From the NCBI GenBank assembly GCA_905221605.1, contig CAJNDS010002365.1, positions 402,811-466,810 of the forward strand: a stretch of DNA of 64,000 nt, in the 5' to 3' direction. Shown here piece by piece: positions 25,236-33,889 of the stretch. The stretch comes from Symbiodinium natans (taxonomy: Eukaryota > Sar > Dinophyceae > Suessiales > Symbiodiniaceae). Within the stretch, counting starts at the first letter, position 1. Every line of letters begins with the position of its first letter. The notes under the pieces are model-generated. The model was not told the DNA's origin, searched no databases, and worked only from the letters and a program-made list of their open reading frames with translations. Position numbers and translations under genes: made by a program.

Positions 25236-25937
25236 AACAAATAGGAACACCTTGAGAAGGCATGACGCGCATCTGTTGAAATGATGTGCGGACAGTGAGG
25301 GCAATGCTGTCAGGATGACGATGAAGTCCAGCCAGTTCCAGGCCTCAAATTTCAGTATGGAGACGGTCTAGTGACGGTCGCAAGTCGAGGCTCCTGTCAA
25401 CATCACACTGGGCTTGCCGGCATCTCGAAGGTATGAGTTCTTGTCCCAGAAGAATCCCCAAGCCATAACCTGTCAGAACTGCTGTCCACCACGCGTCTGC
25501 ATGGACCACTAGCTGCCACGAGCCTTCAAGATGCCCTCCAGGGTGAAGAAGATCGTGAGCCACAGGTCCAAGACATTGTTGTAAAACCCATTGAAACCTG
25601 CCCCCCCCCCAAGCTTGAGACATTTGCCCCCTTCAAGGATCACTCATGGTCACTCCCCTTCTCTTGCCATATTGAGAACAAAGAAAGCAGCATCTCACGA
25701 ATGAGCTCCACTACTTAGTTACTTCTTTGCCTGCGTTGGCGTCACCGCGCCAGTCCACCATGGCGAGGCCTGGACGTGAAGAAGGCAAAAGTTGTGCCGG
25801 AAGCCTTCTTCGCTGGTGTGCTGTTGGTGTGCTGTTTATGCGCCAGCAAAAAAGGACACCACACCGATGACCCGCCAGACCATTGCGCCTATTGAATTCA
25901 ACGCGATGAGGAACAGGATGATCCGGTCAAACCAAAC
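450..25937 (-). CDS. Four-domain voltage-gated calcium-channel-like alpha subunit (whole gene, >30 exons)
   Basis: This is the span of a pore-forming channel subunit of the Cav/Nav superfamily: four homologous domains, each with voltage sensor S1-S4 and pore S5-P-S6, in one polypeptide in a membrane. Recognisable segments occur in the right order on the minus strand: domain I (25.94-21.45 kb), acidic I-II linker, domain II (20.44-17.60), domain III (16.44-10.60), a III-IV linker with LTEPQKNW, and domain IV (8.64-0.45). Pore glutamates are visible in domains I, III and IV; the domain II filter residue falls at an exon joint I could not resolve. Three Glu of four favour Ca2+ over Na+ selectivity (family knowledge). 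The gene spans at least 25 kb, with exons of about 40-250 bases. Two other genes sit in domain IV introns. The start codon and the C-terminal end are not fixed. Family very sure; exact exon set partial. Confidence 0.88.
850..1115 (-). CDS. Candidate exons between HIT-like gene and channel S6
   Basis: Two coding-like pieces on the minus strand: VDLYKQGEWCSPVELFDTEA (about 1110-1045) and, after a TTCTACAG acceptor, AGTAITFTKFLEVLRDKC (about 960-890). They could be the extracellular turret between pore loop and S6 of channel domain IV, further exons of the HIT-like gene, or a separate short gene. The sequence alone does not decide. Confidence 0.3.
1402..3797 (-). CDS. Zinc-ribbon plus HIT-like domain protein, nested in the channel gene
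   Basis: Exon 1 (3797-3369, 143 codons) starts at Met and has a zinc ribbon at Cys65, Cys68, Cys79 and Cys82 (C-x2-C-x10-C-x2-C). The start of a HIT-type fold follows (FIGFIYGVDKANFPLKISMR, then FDDPLAITRAHVLAVPTN). Exon 2 (from 3245) continues in frame with VYCPDIRSLFSDP. Later exons read FLSEALSAAGNSLPVAELRC (about 2730-2605, clean acceptor and GTATGA donor), QLHLQYMLLPLLP (about 2201-2140), KGGHFLKLRHFPLAYVLAAL (2069-1955), ELVERISKLGVDYDEAHAKD (1848-1588) and VYYRFPRPPQPLPLL (from about 1503). The histidine motif is Q-L-H-L-Q rather than HxHxH: the central His is kept, as in HxHxQ nucleotidyltransferase branches. A nucleotide hydrolase or transferase role is inference. The whole gene lies between the channel's pore loop and S6 of domain IV. 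Confidence 0.68.
3970..4345 (-). CDS. Channel domain IV pore loop
   Basis: The first exon (about 4345-4250) reads CRNFQNFVLAFITLFRASTGE and ends at a GC donor (GAG|GCATGC). The second begins after a CTGCAG acceptor near 4018 and reads AWNEIMHELATSE. Joined, STGEAWNEIMHEL is a canonical P-loop with the selectivity Glu. Downstream of it the reading frame holds Cys-containing sequence (SCSRSNDMRCIKQRCW), possibly extracellular turret, then a stop. No S6 follows directly; the next sequence on this strand is the zinc-ribbon/HIT gene. Confidence 0.85.
4690..5165 (-). CDS. Channel domain IV, S4-S5
   Basis: Exons supply PIIQVIRIFRIVG (about 5150-5090) and LFRLLRFLKGL (about 4975-4935). Together they form a long S4 with basic residues at every third position. 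The joint from GGCTT (donor GTGCAC) to GAACAAG (acceptor GCGCCAG) gives LKGLNKIFMALLMSLPKH, the conserved S4-S5 linker (compare KGIRTLLFALMMSLP in animal channels). S5 follows near 4755-4690 (LMNVLLILLLLLILYSLLLS), very leucine-rich. These exons lie downstream of the complete carrier gene, so that gene sits in the S3-S4 intron. Confidence 0.83.
5388..7806 (-). CDS. Degenerate mitochondrial-carrier-family protein, nested in the channel gene
   Basis: Five exons (7806-7675, 7594-7479, 7345-7228, 7162-7010, 5792-5388) total 924 bases and keep frame throughout, giving 307 residues, the usual length of a solute carrier family 25 protein. Acceptors are all AG|G; donors are GTCTGG, GTGGGG, GCAGGA and GCCTGG. 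The N-terminus (MRVMTARRANGLGPVVLFAA) looks like a signal peptide or anchor. Three repeats of about 90 residues follow. Their signature motifs read PLVNRLLVKR, PVTNYRFRK and PCNEWRGY: proline and basic residues remain but the acidic residue of PX[DE]XX[KR] is gone in all three. It ends with a hydrophobic helix (AVAMGAVAVLIIVIVALSK) and TGA. The substrate cannot be inferred. The reading frame is open upstream of the chosen Met, so the true start could be earlier. It lies wholly inside the intron between channel domain IV S3 and S4, same strand. Confidence 0.75.
7925..8644 (-). CDS. Channel domain IV, S1-S3
   Basis: Four exons. S1 is near 8644-8583 (FETSIMGAIVINTLFLVPGF). The S1-S2 region near 8500-8412 reads FPEWEMFLETVNYVWIIVYF. 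S2 near 8310-8230 reads FAGIFTVECVLKLFALRTNY, an unmistakable S2 with the charge-transfer-centre Glu. S3 near 8000-7925 reads VATIVGIVVSRASNALGL and begins after a CATGCAG acceptor. It ends at a GT donor immediately upstream of the nested carrier gene. The next channel exon (S4) lies 2.7 kb further along, beyond that gene. Confidence 0.82.
9358..10212. repeat. Poly-C / CCCCCAC tracts and CCCTAA-like repeats in a channel intron
   Basis: Two nearly pure C-rich tracts (about 9505-9630 and 9866-10016, runs of 4-14 C broken by single A or T) flank 240 bases of ordinary sequence. From 10031 to 10212 follows a degenerate array of CCCTAAA, CCCTCAACC and CCATAAACC units resembling the TTTAGGG telomere repeat. 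All of this lies in the intron between the III-IV linker and domain IV S1. The sense transcript would be extremely G-rich here, with many potential G-quadruplex sets. Long proline or glycine frames across it are repeat artefacts. Confidence 0.9.
10470..10540 (-). CDS. Channel III-IV linker exon
   Basis: The exon starts after a CTGCAG acceptor and reads VMLTEPQKNWVNSIMSLYSR before an AAG|G joint. LTEPQKNW and the following amphipathic stretch match the short linker between domains III and IV in Nav and Cav channels (consensus near LTEEQKKY or LTDDQK). In animal Nav channels this linker carries the IFM inactivation motif; none is seen here, so fast inactivation of that type is not supported. 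Confidence 0.8.
10605..16435 (-). CDS. Channel domain III (S1-S6)
   Basis: A pre-S1 exon near 16435-16370 reads SKSNPVRRLCIWILHFQ, the conserved Cav segment before III-S1. S1 is near 15722-15670 (VFDNFILLCILISTAL), followed by MDTPLADPNESLTIFLR near 15.59-15.54. S2-S3 is one large exon, 15465-15230 (FAIIFIFEMVVKLLAMGL, then YLKSAWNWLDGIVVMVSI). S4 is assembled from exons near 15.11 and 15.00 kb: FLKTLRIL joins AFRPLRVISRNENLKVV in frame if the donor is GTCCGC. S5 is split (SSSLNCVV near 14.84; LFLLIFALFALSYLNGR near 14.56-14.50). The pore loop joins NFDNIWFAM (about 11362-11313) to LTLFEISTTEGWVDVMY (about 11250) through a GC donor; its filter residue is Glu. S6 is split (WVPFFMLYLFFS near 10.90; FIINLSVGVIVDKFMSMKQ near 10.73-10.60). 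The 3-kb intron between S5 and the pore holds a TTTAGGG-like block. Confidence 0.87.
11370..14500. other. Large intron of channel domain III (S5 to pore loop)
   Basis: About 3.1 kb separate III-S5 from the III pore loop. It contains the telomere-like block at 13957-14046 and one weak coding-like stretch on the minus strand near 13.85 kb (CASDKDFTTPLCLPPEMDQ) that could be the S5-pore turret exon. Nothing else recognisable was seen. Confidence 0.45.
13957..14046. repeat. Degenerate TTTAGGG-like block
   Basis: Units such as GGTTTAGGGTTCC, TCTAGGGTTCAGGG, AGGTTTAGGGCTTCC and TTCAGGGTTTC follow one another. They are imperfect copies of the algal telomere repeat TTTAGGG at an internal site, inside an intron of the channel gene. 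Confidence 0.75.
17600..20440 (-). CDS. Channel domain II (S1-S6)
   Basis: S1 is near 20440-20330 (EWFMNVIMLFIVSNAASLAA) and S2 near 20150-20050 (LGSLELTFLVVFCVEMAVLL). S3 is near 19760-19690 (YFSNPVTAFDGVIVITSVVQ). S4 comes from two exons near 19430 and 19300: joining CTCTTCCGG (donor GTGCCG) to GTCCTAAATAAG (acceptor CCACAG) keeps frame and gives ALRTLRLFR followed by VLNKLANRWPSFKVLLK. S5 is near 19180-19100 (AMVLTAISLNYWLILFA). The pore loop starts with ANFDTFLWAL (about 18.34 kb) and continues with VTIFQIMTG (about 18.21 kb), ending at a likely GC donor. The filter residue after TG is in an exon I could not place; HEMIRES near 17.83 may be its continuation. S6 is split: VLLILFGQTLFLS near 17.78 and LFLSMLMSKFDTVQD near 17.65-17.60. 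Confidence 0.82.
21075..21410 (-). CDS. Channel I-II cytoplasmic linker exons
   Basis: Two short exons follow domain I S6. The first (about 21410-21345) begins after a TTGCAG acceptor, reads KTPKPKHPNDEARADFDEEE and stops at a GTGGGG donor. The second (about 21185-21075) is very acidic, with EDEDEDNEKDG. Position between domains I and II and the charged, non-hydrophobic composition fit the intracellular linker. No AID motif for a beta subunit is recognisable, but the linker is probably incomplete here. Confidence 0.55.
21447..25937 (-). CDS. Channel domain I (S1-S6)
   Basis: About ten exons give a complete domain. S1 is at 25937-25872 (WFDRIILFLIALNSIGAM, after a CAG|G acceptor). The S1-S2 loop is near 25.77-25.73 (MVDWRGDANA) and S2 near 25.60-25.50 (LWLTIFFTLEGILKA). 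S3 is near 25.38-25.26 (FEAWNWLDFIVILTAL) and S4 near 24.29-24.20 (FFRVFRALRPLRSLNAV, arginine every third residue). S5 is near 23.95-23.84 (VGAFLFLVFGIVGV). The pore loop is split between 22.29-22.20 (NFDNMLWALLVVFQCMTMEG) and 22.01-21.90 (WTDIMYRVQDAYDF). Joined, the two halves read as a textbook Cav domain I filter with Glu. S6 is also split: ATVYFFLLI near 21.83-21.77 and SFFLLNVALAVVDEARK near 21.53-21.45. Introns hold simple repeats but no other gene I recognise. Confidence 0.88.
22990..23103. repeat. Poly-G run and GT tract
   Basis: An uninterrupted run of G at about 22997-23010 is followed by a short GT dinucleotide tract at about 23082-23102. Both lie in the domain I intron between S5 and the pore loop. 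The surrounding 23.1-23.8 kb contains A-rich sequence and possible turret exons that I could not place. Confidence 0.7.
24886..25232. repeat. CACT/CGCT and CT microsatellites
   Basis: Bases 24886-24994 are a TCAC-rich tetranucleotide array (TCACTCACTCGC variants) grading into CT repeats. A pure CT tract occupies about 25200-25232. Both are in introns of channel domain I. Serine/leucine or Arg-Glu frames through them are not genes. Confidence 0.9.
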
Positions 25938-26429
25938 CTGCCATCATGCGAGTGCGACACGAGAATGAAAATGAGAATGAAGCTGCGAAAGGCAAAATGA
26001 ATCGGAGCCGCGGTGCTTTCTTGAGACCCCTTTTGAGAGCCGGACCCAGCCAACAAAACTCATGACCTGAGTGTTACAGGGCTCATTAGTCCATTTCAGT
26101 GCCACTGTGGCATGTTCAAACTTCTACATTCTAGATCCCTTGGCCGGAAATCACATTGACACTGGTAGGCTGTTTGAGCCTGCCATGCGTCGAGGCTGCT
26201 TCGCTTGCTCAAGATGCTTTGTCGACATGATGCAGCGACAAGCTGCTTTTCTCAGCACTTTGAACTGTTTGCTCACGTCTGACATCGCGAGGACCCCACA
26301 TGCCGTCTGATCCAGCCGTCCAGTCCAAAGACGAACAGCGATTTGTTGCAGATCTGCGGCTTTGGAGGCTTCAACCACAGTCCGAACTGCGAGGGAGTGG
26401 CCAGCCTGGAAGATCTTGCCGTGCACACT

Positions 26430-26790
26430 TACCTGAGCAGCCGTGCCAACCTCTCTCATAAACTTGGTAAGCTCTAGGACAGCTTTTTGGTGACGAGTTG
26501 TTGTCACTGTGGCCGCGCTGTTTCCCGAATTTGTTAGGCGTTGGAGTGCCTGTGTTTCGGGGAGTCCACCAACATTTGCATCTGTTCGTCCAAGGACATT
26601 TTGTTGTACTGTGAACTTTGCAGGATACAGGCCCTGAGCTGAGCCCTGCTGAATGTTGTAGCCTGTTCTTCTCAGAAGTTCGAAGCTTTTGCGGCATGTG
26701 GCTTCGTCTCTCTTTACGTCCAGGACCCGCCCTCCGACAGCTATCCAACGCCGCAGTGGGAAATGATGCCCACCGTTGCCATCGTTCGTA
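26430..26790 (-). CDS. Candidate N-terminal exon upstream of channel domain I
   Basis: A long open stretch on the minus strand ends precisely at a GTAAGT donor near 26434. It reads, in part, LRRWIAVGGRVLDVKRDE, then TCRKSFELLRRTGYNIQQG, LGRTDANVGGLPETQ and QKAVLELTKFMREVGTAAQ. Composition is soluble, Gln/Gly/Thr-rich, with an amphipathic end. It lies 0.5 kb upstream of domain I S1 on the same strand, so it may encode the cytoplasmic N-terminus, but no exon linking it to S1 was identified and it could be the end of a separate gene. Weaker coding-like stretches continue to about 27.0 kb (RHPNIWRELFAHSVASLPDF). Confidence 0.42.
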
Positions 26791-27099
26791 CATTACTAAT
26801 GCGCTCAACGCATGATCAATGCTGCTGCGCTGCGGTGGGCTGAATGCCCAATTCGGCATTGCCCCGGTCAATAAGCTCAAAAGCCTTGCCAGGTCCAAGC
26901 ATGCCCTTGATAAAAACTGTGGCGGCTCAGAATGGCAGTTTTCATCGGAGCCAGTAGCTCTTGGCGTGCCTTGGGCTTTCTTCTGTGGCCGGCAGGATGC
27001 ACCTGAAATCCGGAAGAGAAGCCACTGAATGCGCAAACAGCTCCCGCCAGATGTTAGGGTGCCGGAAGAAGCTTCGCAACAAGAAATGAAATACCTAGT

Positions 27100-28550
27100 C
27101 TCCAGTGCAAGTGGAGTCCCTCCGCTGGAAGGGGGCGTGCTCGAGGCTAATGGCAGGAAACTTGCTGGCAGTGCAGGTCTCGCTGATGGCACCAACAAGA
27201 CATTGAAACAGGTACGTTCTGATGTTGAACCCTCATTGGCTGAAAAGCGTGCTCAAGACCTTGATTTGAAGGCCCCGCCTTCTTGTGCTCTGCTCGTTCT
27301 GCAACCCTGCCATGCAGGCTTGCGTCTGAAAGATACAGGGTCTGCTTTCCACAAGCTGGTTGACAAGAAGCATCTGGTCACCTTGCGACACTGAGCTATG
27401 AGAAGGGCCCAAACGAGAAGGCGGGACCATACGTAAAATGTCAGCATATCAGGCCAACGACTCGACAGCAATCCTGAGAAACAAGGGATAGCCAATAGCA
27501 GTCACCGCAGTCACCAAGCTAAGGTACTGAACTCGGCAGCCCGAACCCAAGAAGAACAAGGTGCCGGCCAGAGCTTCTTTGCGCCCTCAATCCCCAGTCC
27601 TGTACAAACACAGCTCAAGACATCCTCAAAAAAAAAGAGCACGTTAACAAAGGCGTGAGAACAACACACATCGACTCACTGAACTTCAATGCTACACGAC
27701 GCAGCGTCACGGCTTCATCACTTCACGTGGAGTCCTGCAAACGTGCATTTAAGGGCAGGCTGCTGCCAGGAATCCCACGATCAAACCTCAGGAGAAAATG
27801 TGTGGGTTTGGGATTGTCAACGCATGTCCAGCAGGGAAGTGTAGCTTGCGCCAAGGCCCTGGCCCACTGAGGCAACACACAAACCCGAGAAAGTGTACAC
27901 GTTACTGGGTTGCCGAGCCAAATGGCAGGTGGTTTCCACACAACTCGAACTCTTCGAGGCTTCCAGGGACCCCTCATGTTTGTCTCGCCTCCCTTTTGGT
28001 TGAATTTGCAGTCGTTTAAATGGAGAACCGAGATTTGTCGTGCTGCGGATTCCTCGGGACCAACCAGGGACCCAGGGAGCGACCCCTAGCAGACCCCGAG
28101 CCCTTGCCTCCCAGATCCAAACGGCACTGCGTGCGTAGCCAAATCAGCAGGACATGCTGGGAGTTGGGCTCGGCCTGATCTACCACATCGCAGGCAGAAC
28201 AGTCCACCTGCTTAGGACCCACGGAGGCCCCTAGAAGAACCCTTTAACCCCTGAACCCTTGCCTTTAACCCGCATGTCCTAGGCACTGCAGCAACCTTCT
28301 GGGCCCCCAAAAAGCCTACACTGTAGTTCCTCTTGACTTTCAACCGTAGCACGGCACTGTGACCCCTACTCTGTCGATTCCGACCCGAACATACCCGAAC
28401 TTAAAAACCTGCAGCCTTTCTAGATTGTCGGGGCCCTGCGCCCCCACGACATCCAAGAATCAAGAAGTCTCAGTGGGGACAATTTCTCTCGCAGAGCGGT
28501 TCGCCAGTGCCTGTCTCAGAAAGCCTTGCAACAACAAGCGCGCCACGGTT
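27100..28550. other. Gene-poor stretch
   Basis: No convincing exon on either strand. A short telomere-like remnant (CCCTTTAACCCCTGAACCC and similar) lies at 28232-28275. The rest is unremarkable unique sequence, probably intergenic between the channel region and the membrane-protein gene upstream. Confidence 0.4.
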
Positions 28551-28574
28551 CCGTGGTCAAGGCTTTCAATCCAG

Positions 28575-29705
28575 TCCTGTCATAGAAGCAGTGACAAACT
28601 CCTGTGGGTTAACAATGGAGTCGTAGATCAAGTAGAGAATGATGACAACCAGCACCGGAATGATCAGGAAGTACGGACCTGCACACAGTCAGGTCTGATC
28701 AGAACTTGACACTTCGGCAGCTCTGCTGCACGGTGACAGACATTCACTGGCTAAGGCAGTCACCAGCAAACTTGTCAACAAAGTTCTTGGAGCTTTCATC
28801 GCGACGCTTCCAATACCTCTCCACCTCTTGTCGGGTGATACCAACCTCATCAAGCAGAGATGCTCAGAGATGCTCAGAGTGTGCACACAGAGGGGATTCG
28901 CGCTTTTGCATTGCACAGCGCATTGGCGGCATAAGTTGCAGGGGTCTGAGGCCTCTTTGTACACGTCGCGCTTGGCGGGAAGGAAGTTTGGCCGCTCGTC
29001 TTCGTCACTGGCGGATTTCAACACCTGGCAAAGGCACTGCGAGGAAGCCACAAGAAGCCACAATAAGGCGTCTTCTCCCTGCCCCTCTCGAAAGGTCAAA
29101 GTGGGAAGGTCCCTACTGAGCCTCATCCAAGCTCTTCTTGACGATGGACCTGGACCTCTTCTTTGGGGCCTCACACAAAACAACTCACAGCAAAGACTCA
29201 GCAAAGCAGCTCTCTGCGGACACTCCGCATTCTCAAGACGATAACACTCTGTGCAAAAAACTGCCTTCAGCTCACGTCGCTTGAGCTTCTTCCCCGTGGC
29301 CCTGTCCACAGCCTTCACTTGCCAAGCTGCGTTCTCGGCATGTCTGAACAATCTTCAACTATCTCAAGTCACAGAAACGAGACAACAGCATACGACGCGT
29401 GTCCGCAAAAGGGAGCATTCATGAGGCGCACCTTCTGCGCGCTCTCAGACAAGCCCGAAAGTTCATCATCATCTTCGACATCGGCATCATCTGGACTGAT
29501 GTCCTTCTTGAGGCCCCTCTTTTTCAGCACCTGGTGTCTTTGGACTAGCGGCGAGCGCCACATACCAGCGATTCCATAACACGTGCCACAGATGTACTCA
29601 AGCCAATCTATGGGCTTCGTGCTTCGTCAAGCTTGTCCGAAATCTCCTGAGCGTCAAGCTGAGGCTTTAGCAACAGAAACTTGTTGGAATGCGGTCGGTT
29701 GTCGC
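28575..29705 (-). CDS. Unknown charged protein with C-terminal membrane segment (multi-exon)
   Basis: Six exons in order on the minus strand: LLLKPQLDAQEISDKLDEA (about 29.70-29.61), VLKKRGLKKDISPDDADVED and following acidic residues (29.53-29.42, donor GTGCGC), WQVKAVDRATGKKLKRRELK (29.33-29.25, likely GC donor), APKKRSRSIVKKSLDEAQ (29.17-29.12), VLKSASDEDERPNFLPAKRD (29.02-28.94) and EVGITRQEVERYWKRRDESS (28.85-28.75). The last exon (28.68-28.58), after a CAG acceptor, reads YFLIIPVLVVIILYLIYDSI, one strong transmembrane helix near the C-terminus. The architecture, a long charged cytosolic part with a tail anchor, is visible; no known family is recognised. Alternating acidic and lysine-rich exons suggest an extended or coiled protein. 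Confidence 0.55.
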
Positions 29706-29799
29706 CCTGCGACGGCAGTCCTTTTCCTCAGAAACTGTACGAGACTCGGCACGGGCTGCAACTCGAGATGCGGGACCTCAGAGAGCCGCAGTCGTCCAC

Positions 29800-32700
29800 A
29801 GACAGAGCCCTCTGAGTGTGTGCTGTTGACATAGTTGGCTTGACGTCAAAGGCTTCAGACTTCTCCGCGCTGACGGCTAACCCCCCAAACCCTGTCGAAT
29901 CTCAGCTACTGAGCTACTGCAACAGACGCCTCTACCCACTGGGGCCCGGACGAGATGGCCGCAACGCAACAAAGCCGACCAGGGCAGGGCACAGCAACAG
30001 AAGAAGACCACACCTTCCGGCTTCGACAAATCTCTCAAAAGAAACCTAAAAACTCCGCGGGCCCCGATGTTTCGGGCCTCTGTGTCTTGCGAAATGGCGG
30101 CTGACTATCACACTGCTGTCACGTCGTCACTATGGACTCCGAGATATTGGACTGAGGTTTCTGGGAATCCTGGGATTCCTGGCCGAAAAGGTATCAAGAA
30201 GACAAGACCTTGCTCAACTTCTTTCAGTGACATCCCTGCCACTTCCTCCAAGCTTGGCAGTTGGCAACCAGTAGCACCCCTCATGCCCTTAAAAACCCAG
30301 ATCCTCACTCCAGGCCACCTTTAAAGACATGTCAGGGCAGGAAGTCCGAAACCGTGCCAAACATAACAGGTGTTGCCCTCCATCCTCAAGTCTCTTACCA
30401 CTCACACCGTGCGATTCAAAGTGTGTGGGTGTGTGCCCTCATCCTTTGCAGATTTGGCTCCGACCTTTTCCGACCATTGCTGGAAGAAACCTGGACCCAT
30501 GACACTTTCAGAAGGAAATAGCTCAGTCGACCGGCGCTTCCTCCTGAGAACCCATTCTTTGTAACAAAAATCGCACGTTCACCTGTTGACTGAGAGGGTC
30601 GCGCTGTCCGTAGACATGACGCGGGTTTAGAATTTAGGGTCAGGGTTTCGCATTGCTTTTTGTTGGGGCACAGCTTTGCAGCTCTGGTCTTATCTCCAGC
30701 GTGGTGAGTCCACCGCTGGCACCCCCTGGGAACACCTCTGCAAACCGGCGCATTCCATGTACTGAGTTGTCCACTGAGTAATGGAACTCGCTTGCTTGCC
30801 CACAAGTTCCCGCACTCTAGTCTTGCCTTTATGGTGTGGACTGTCACCACTTCCCTCCTGTCCACTCCTCACCTTCCTATTGAAACCACCCCCTCTGTCC
30901 CAACTTGGACTGATCTGTCTCCTCTCTGAATTTGGCCCTCGCTCCAGTGCAGTACACAAGTTTGGCAAGTTGCGCAGCAGCGTAAAAACCGTGCCAAAGT
31001 CGCCAAGTCATGTGACTTTTTGGGTTCCTTGCATTCCTTCAACAACACGAAAGCACGTTACGGGCCATTCCTGTCCATGAATAATTTCACCAAGAAATCC
31101 GCAAGGGTTCCACATGCAGATGGGGATCTAGACTCTGGAATCTCTAGACCCACATTCAAACTGCCGGAGAATTACCACAATCTGAAAGCATTTCGACAAC
31201 TTGTTCTTCTTAAGTCATTCAGCATAGAAAGCTATGGACTGTGTTCGTGCAAGTGCAGAATCATGCGGAACGACTTAAGAAGATTACTTCTACATGGTTG
31301 TGATTTTATGATTCCATTGGTTCGCTAACCGGATCCCTTCAGCTCCTGCACTGGCAAGATGCTTCGACTCGCGCATCATAAGTTCACTCAACATCCGTTA
31401 CCACAACCTTCGACCGTCTGACTTGCTGCATCACGTTCCTGCAGGCGCGTTGTGGCATTTTATTGTTCACACCTTTGCGGCAAGCTTGCGAAGCTTTTTC
31501 AGAAGTGGAATCTGAGGCAACACTTCCAGATACTGCATGATACAGCTGATGCTTTTGGTCTGCAGCGGCGAAAAATAACCCGCAAACATGCAAAATCCAA
31601 CGTACCGATTTGATTGAACTCCGGGTCAAGCCCCCTCTTCAAAGTCTCCGAAAACATAGCTTCATGCAGCTGCCAGCAGCTGCCCGTACAACAGAAAACA
31701 CGGCATTGCGGTGTGTATCTGCAAAACAAGTCCAGAGCAGTGCACCTGCAGCTGGCGCTCAGACGACGTGGCTTCATGGCTGGAGATACAGATTGCAAAC
31801 CAAGCGTGAAAGTAACATACGGTCGAACAAATTACATGCCGGACCTCGGTAGCCAAGGCATTAATGTGGCACAAAATGTAGCTAAGATAGGATGGCTCAG
31901 CGGGTGCAGCCATAAAGGACAAGCACAGCAAGCACAGCAAGCTTGAGCCCCGGATGTCAAACACAGCTCTCTTAACCTTTCTGTCTTCGAGACATCAACA
32001 GATGCCAGAAAGTCAGGATGGCTGCATCCTTTGTGGAACATGTTTCTGGCCTGAGGCCTAGGGCACTTTGGGTTCTGAGGCTTGTGCGTGCGCAAGTGTG
32101 TACGAAGCTAGGGGGATTGGTTGTCTTCGGCTCACTGATGTTCTGTTGATCTTACAGGCTCCAAATCTCAAGAATTCTAACCACGTCTCTTTCAGCATGG
32201 CCTGCGAATGCATCATCCGACTCTATGGTGCCCCAGCCGCTTTGCGGCAGGCGTCGCTGGACAGACCTGCACCTCAGCCAGGCACATTCGCGACCAAACG
32301 CCGAAAGAGATCATACGTTGGTAAAGCGTGCTTGTAGATCACACGTGAACTGTCACGATCCTCTTGCGCGGTAAGAAGCTGCGAGGCAGAATTTGCCGAC
32401 AGCAGGCACTGGCTAAGATGCAGAAGCAGACTTTCAGACAGCAAGCTCCAAACAGCGACAATGATTGCTTTCAGGTTGGCTCTGGTGACAAAGGAGCAGG
32501 CGCCTTGCAACTGCATTAAAGTCAATCCAGGTCAAGAAGACCCCAACAAACTGAGATTTTCCTGTGGTATGGTCACGGTTACCTTGACCATCGGCTTGCG
32601 CACTGATACAGCTCCTGTCTTCAGACAGCGCTGCCGCATAATGCCTACGCACCGAAGCCCACATCGAACCTCAACTTTTGACCCTCACACATCTGAAGTC

Positions 32701-33700
32701 TTTGAAGAAGCGAGCCTGCATTGTAGCATGCGTCTAATTTTTTATGGGCAATGGCAATGTTGCAGCTGTTGCAACAGGATCCACTATGACTATGAGCTTC
32801 TCATGGTTTTCGGCCTTTGCTCTTTCGGCCAGACAAAATTTGATCGCTACTCAGTTCGCTCTACATCTCAACAGAAACTCAACCGCACCTGGTGCTGTGT
32901 GGAACAAAGTTTCGCAGCCTCTCAGCGACAAAGCTCTGAGAAACCTGTCACTTTGTTCTCACCTCGGGGAGATCAGCATAACTCTTCAAGCTCCTGCTTT
33001 GCGGCATTCAGAAGCCTCCTAACGGAATGATTCGCTCGCTCTGTCCTCGCATATGCGAACACATTCTGAGATCACGGCAAGATGAGACTGCTGCATCAAA
33101 ATTTCCATGTACTCCGTCACGCGGTCACGTTTCCTGCCAGGCTTACAAAACAGCGCCGCGCGCGTGCGCGTGCTACCACAACAAAACAAATTAAATGAAA
33201 ATGTAACAGCACCAAGGAGAGGATGACTGATATGGGAAGAGCCAAACAAAGGTGGACCCAATGTCATCTTATCACAGAAGCAGAAGGAACGCAAAGTAGG
33301 GTTTCGGGTTCAGGACATGCCGCGACTGTGTAAGAAAGAACTTTCGTCGGGCATGTGAAACGCTGGTCGGGCCGCAGCAAGTGGCATCGAAGCTTCGCCC
33401 TCCCACGACGACACAGGCAGCCTTCTTCACCTATGCGATGGACTCACGACAGCCAAGCCCCAACTTTCAGAGCCGGGGCTTCAAGAGTACAGGAGGCCTT
33501 ACACTTGAGTAATTCGTAGCCACATGCAATTGCAAGGCCTCTAGAGGTTACAGGTTAGCGCTCTAACACGCCAAGGATTACGCCTCTGGACTCCTCATTG
33601 CAGGAGTCCGGGCCCGCACTGCACCCGGCAACATCATGAGCATCAGGGGTGCCTCATGACACGACCGCTCTCCCTGAAGCTTGTGGAGGCGCAGGGTAGT
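29800..33700. other. Region with only weak coding signal
   Basis: Minus-strand stretches such as LKAIIVAVWSLLSESLLLHL (about 32.47 kb) and EPSYLSYILCHINALATEVR (about 31.90 kb) are hydrophobic and could be exons of a membrane protein, but splice sites and links were not established. A short TTTAGGG-like remnant lies at 30625-30655. Nothing else could be supported. Confidence 0.3.
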
Positions 33701-33889
33701 GGGTTGAAAGTCTAGAGAATTGTTACAAGGTCAGGTTAGACTGACCTGAGGGTCCATAGAGGCAGCCAAGCAAAGGTCATAATTGCCAAAAAAGAGTAAT
33801 AGCTATTGCAAGTGTCGCATGAAACCCGAAAGCCGGGGTTAGAAAGCATTCTACCTCGACAACGCACGGCACCACTGCCGCCTGTAATT

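Noticed and set aside
24870-25244. Ser/Leu/His-rich and Arg/Glu-rich reading frames
   Set aside because: Artefacts of CACT and CT microsatellites in an intron of the channel gene.
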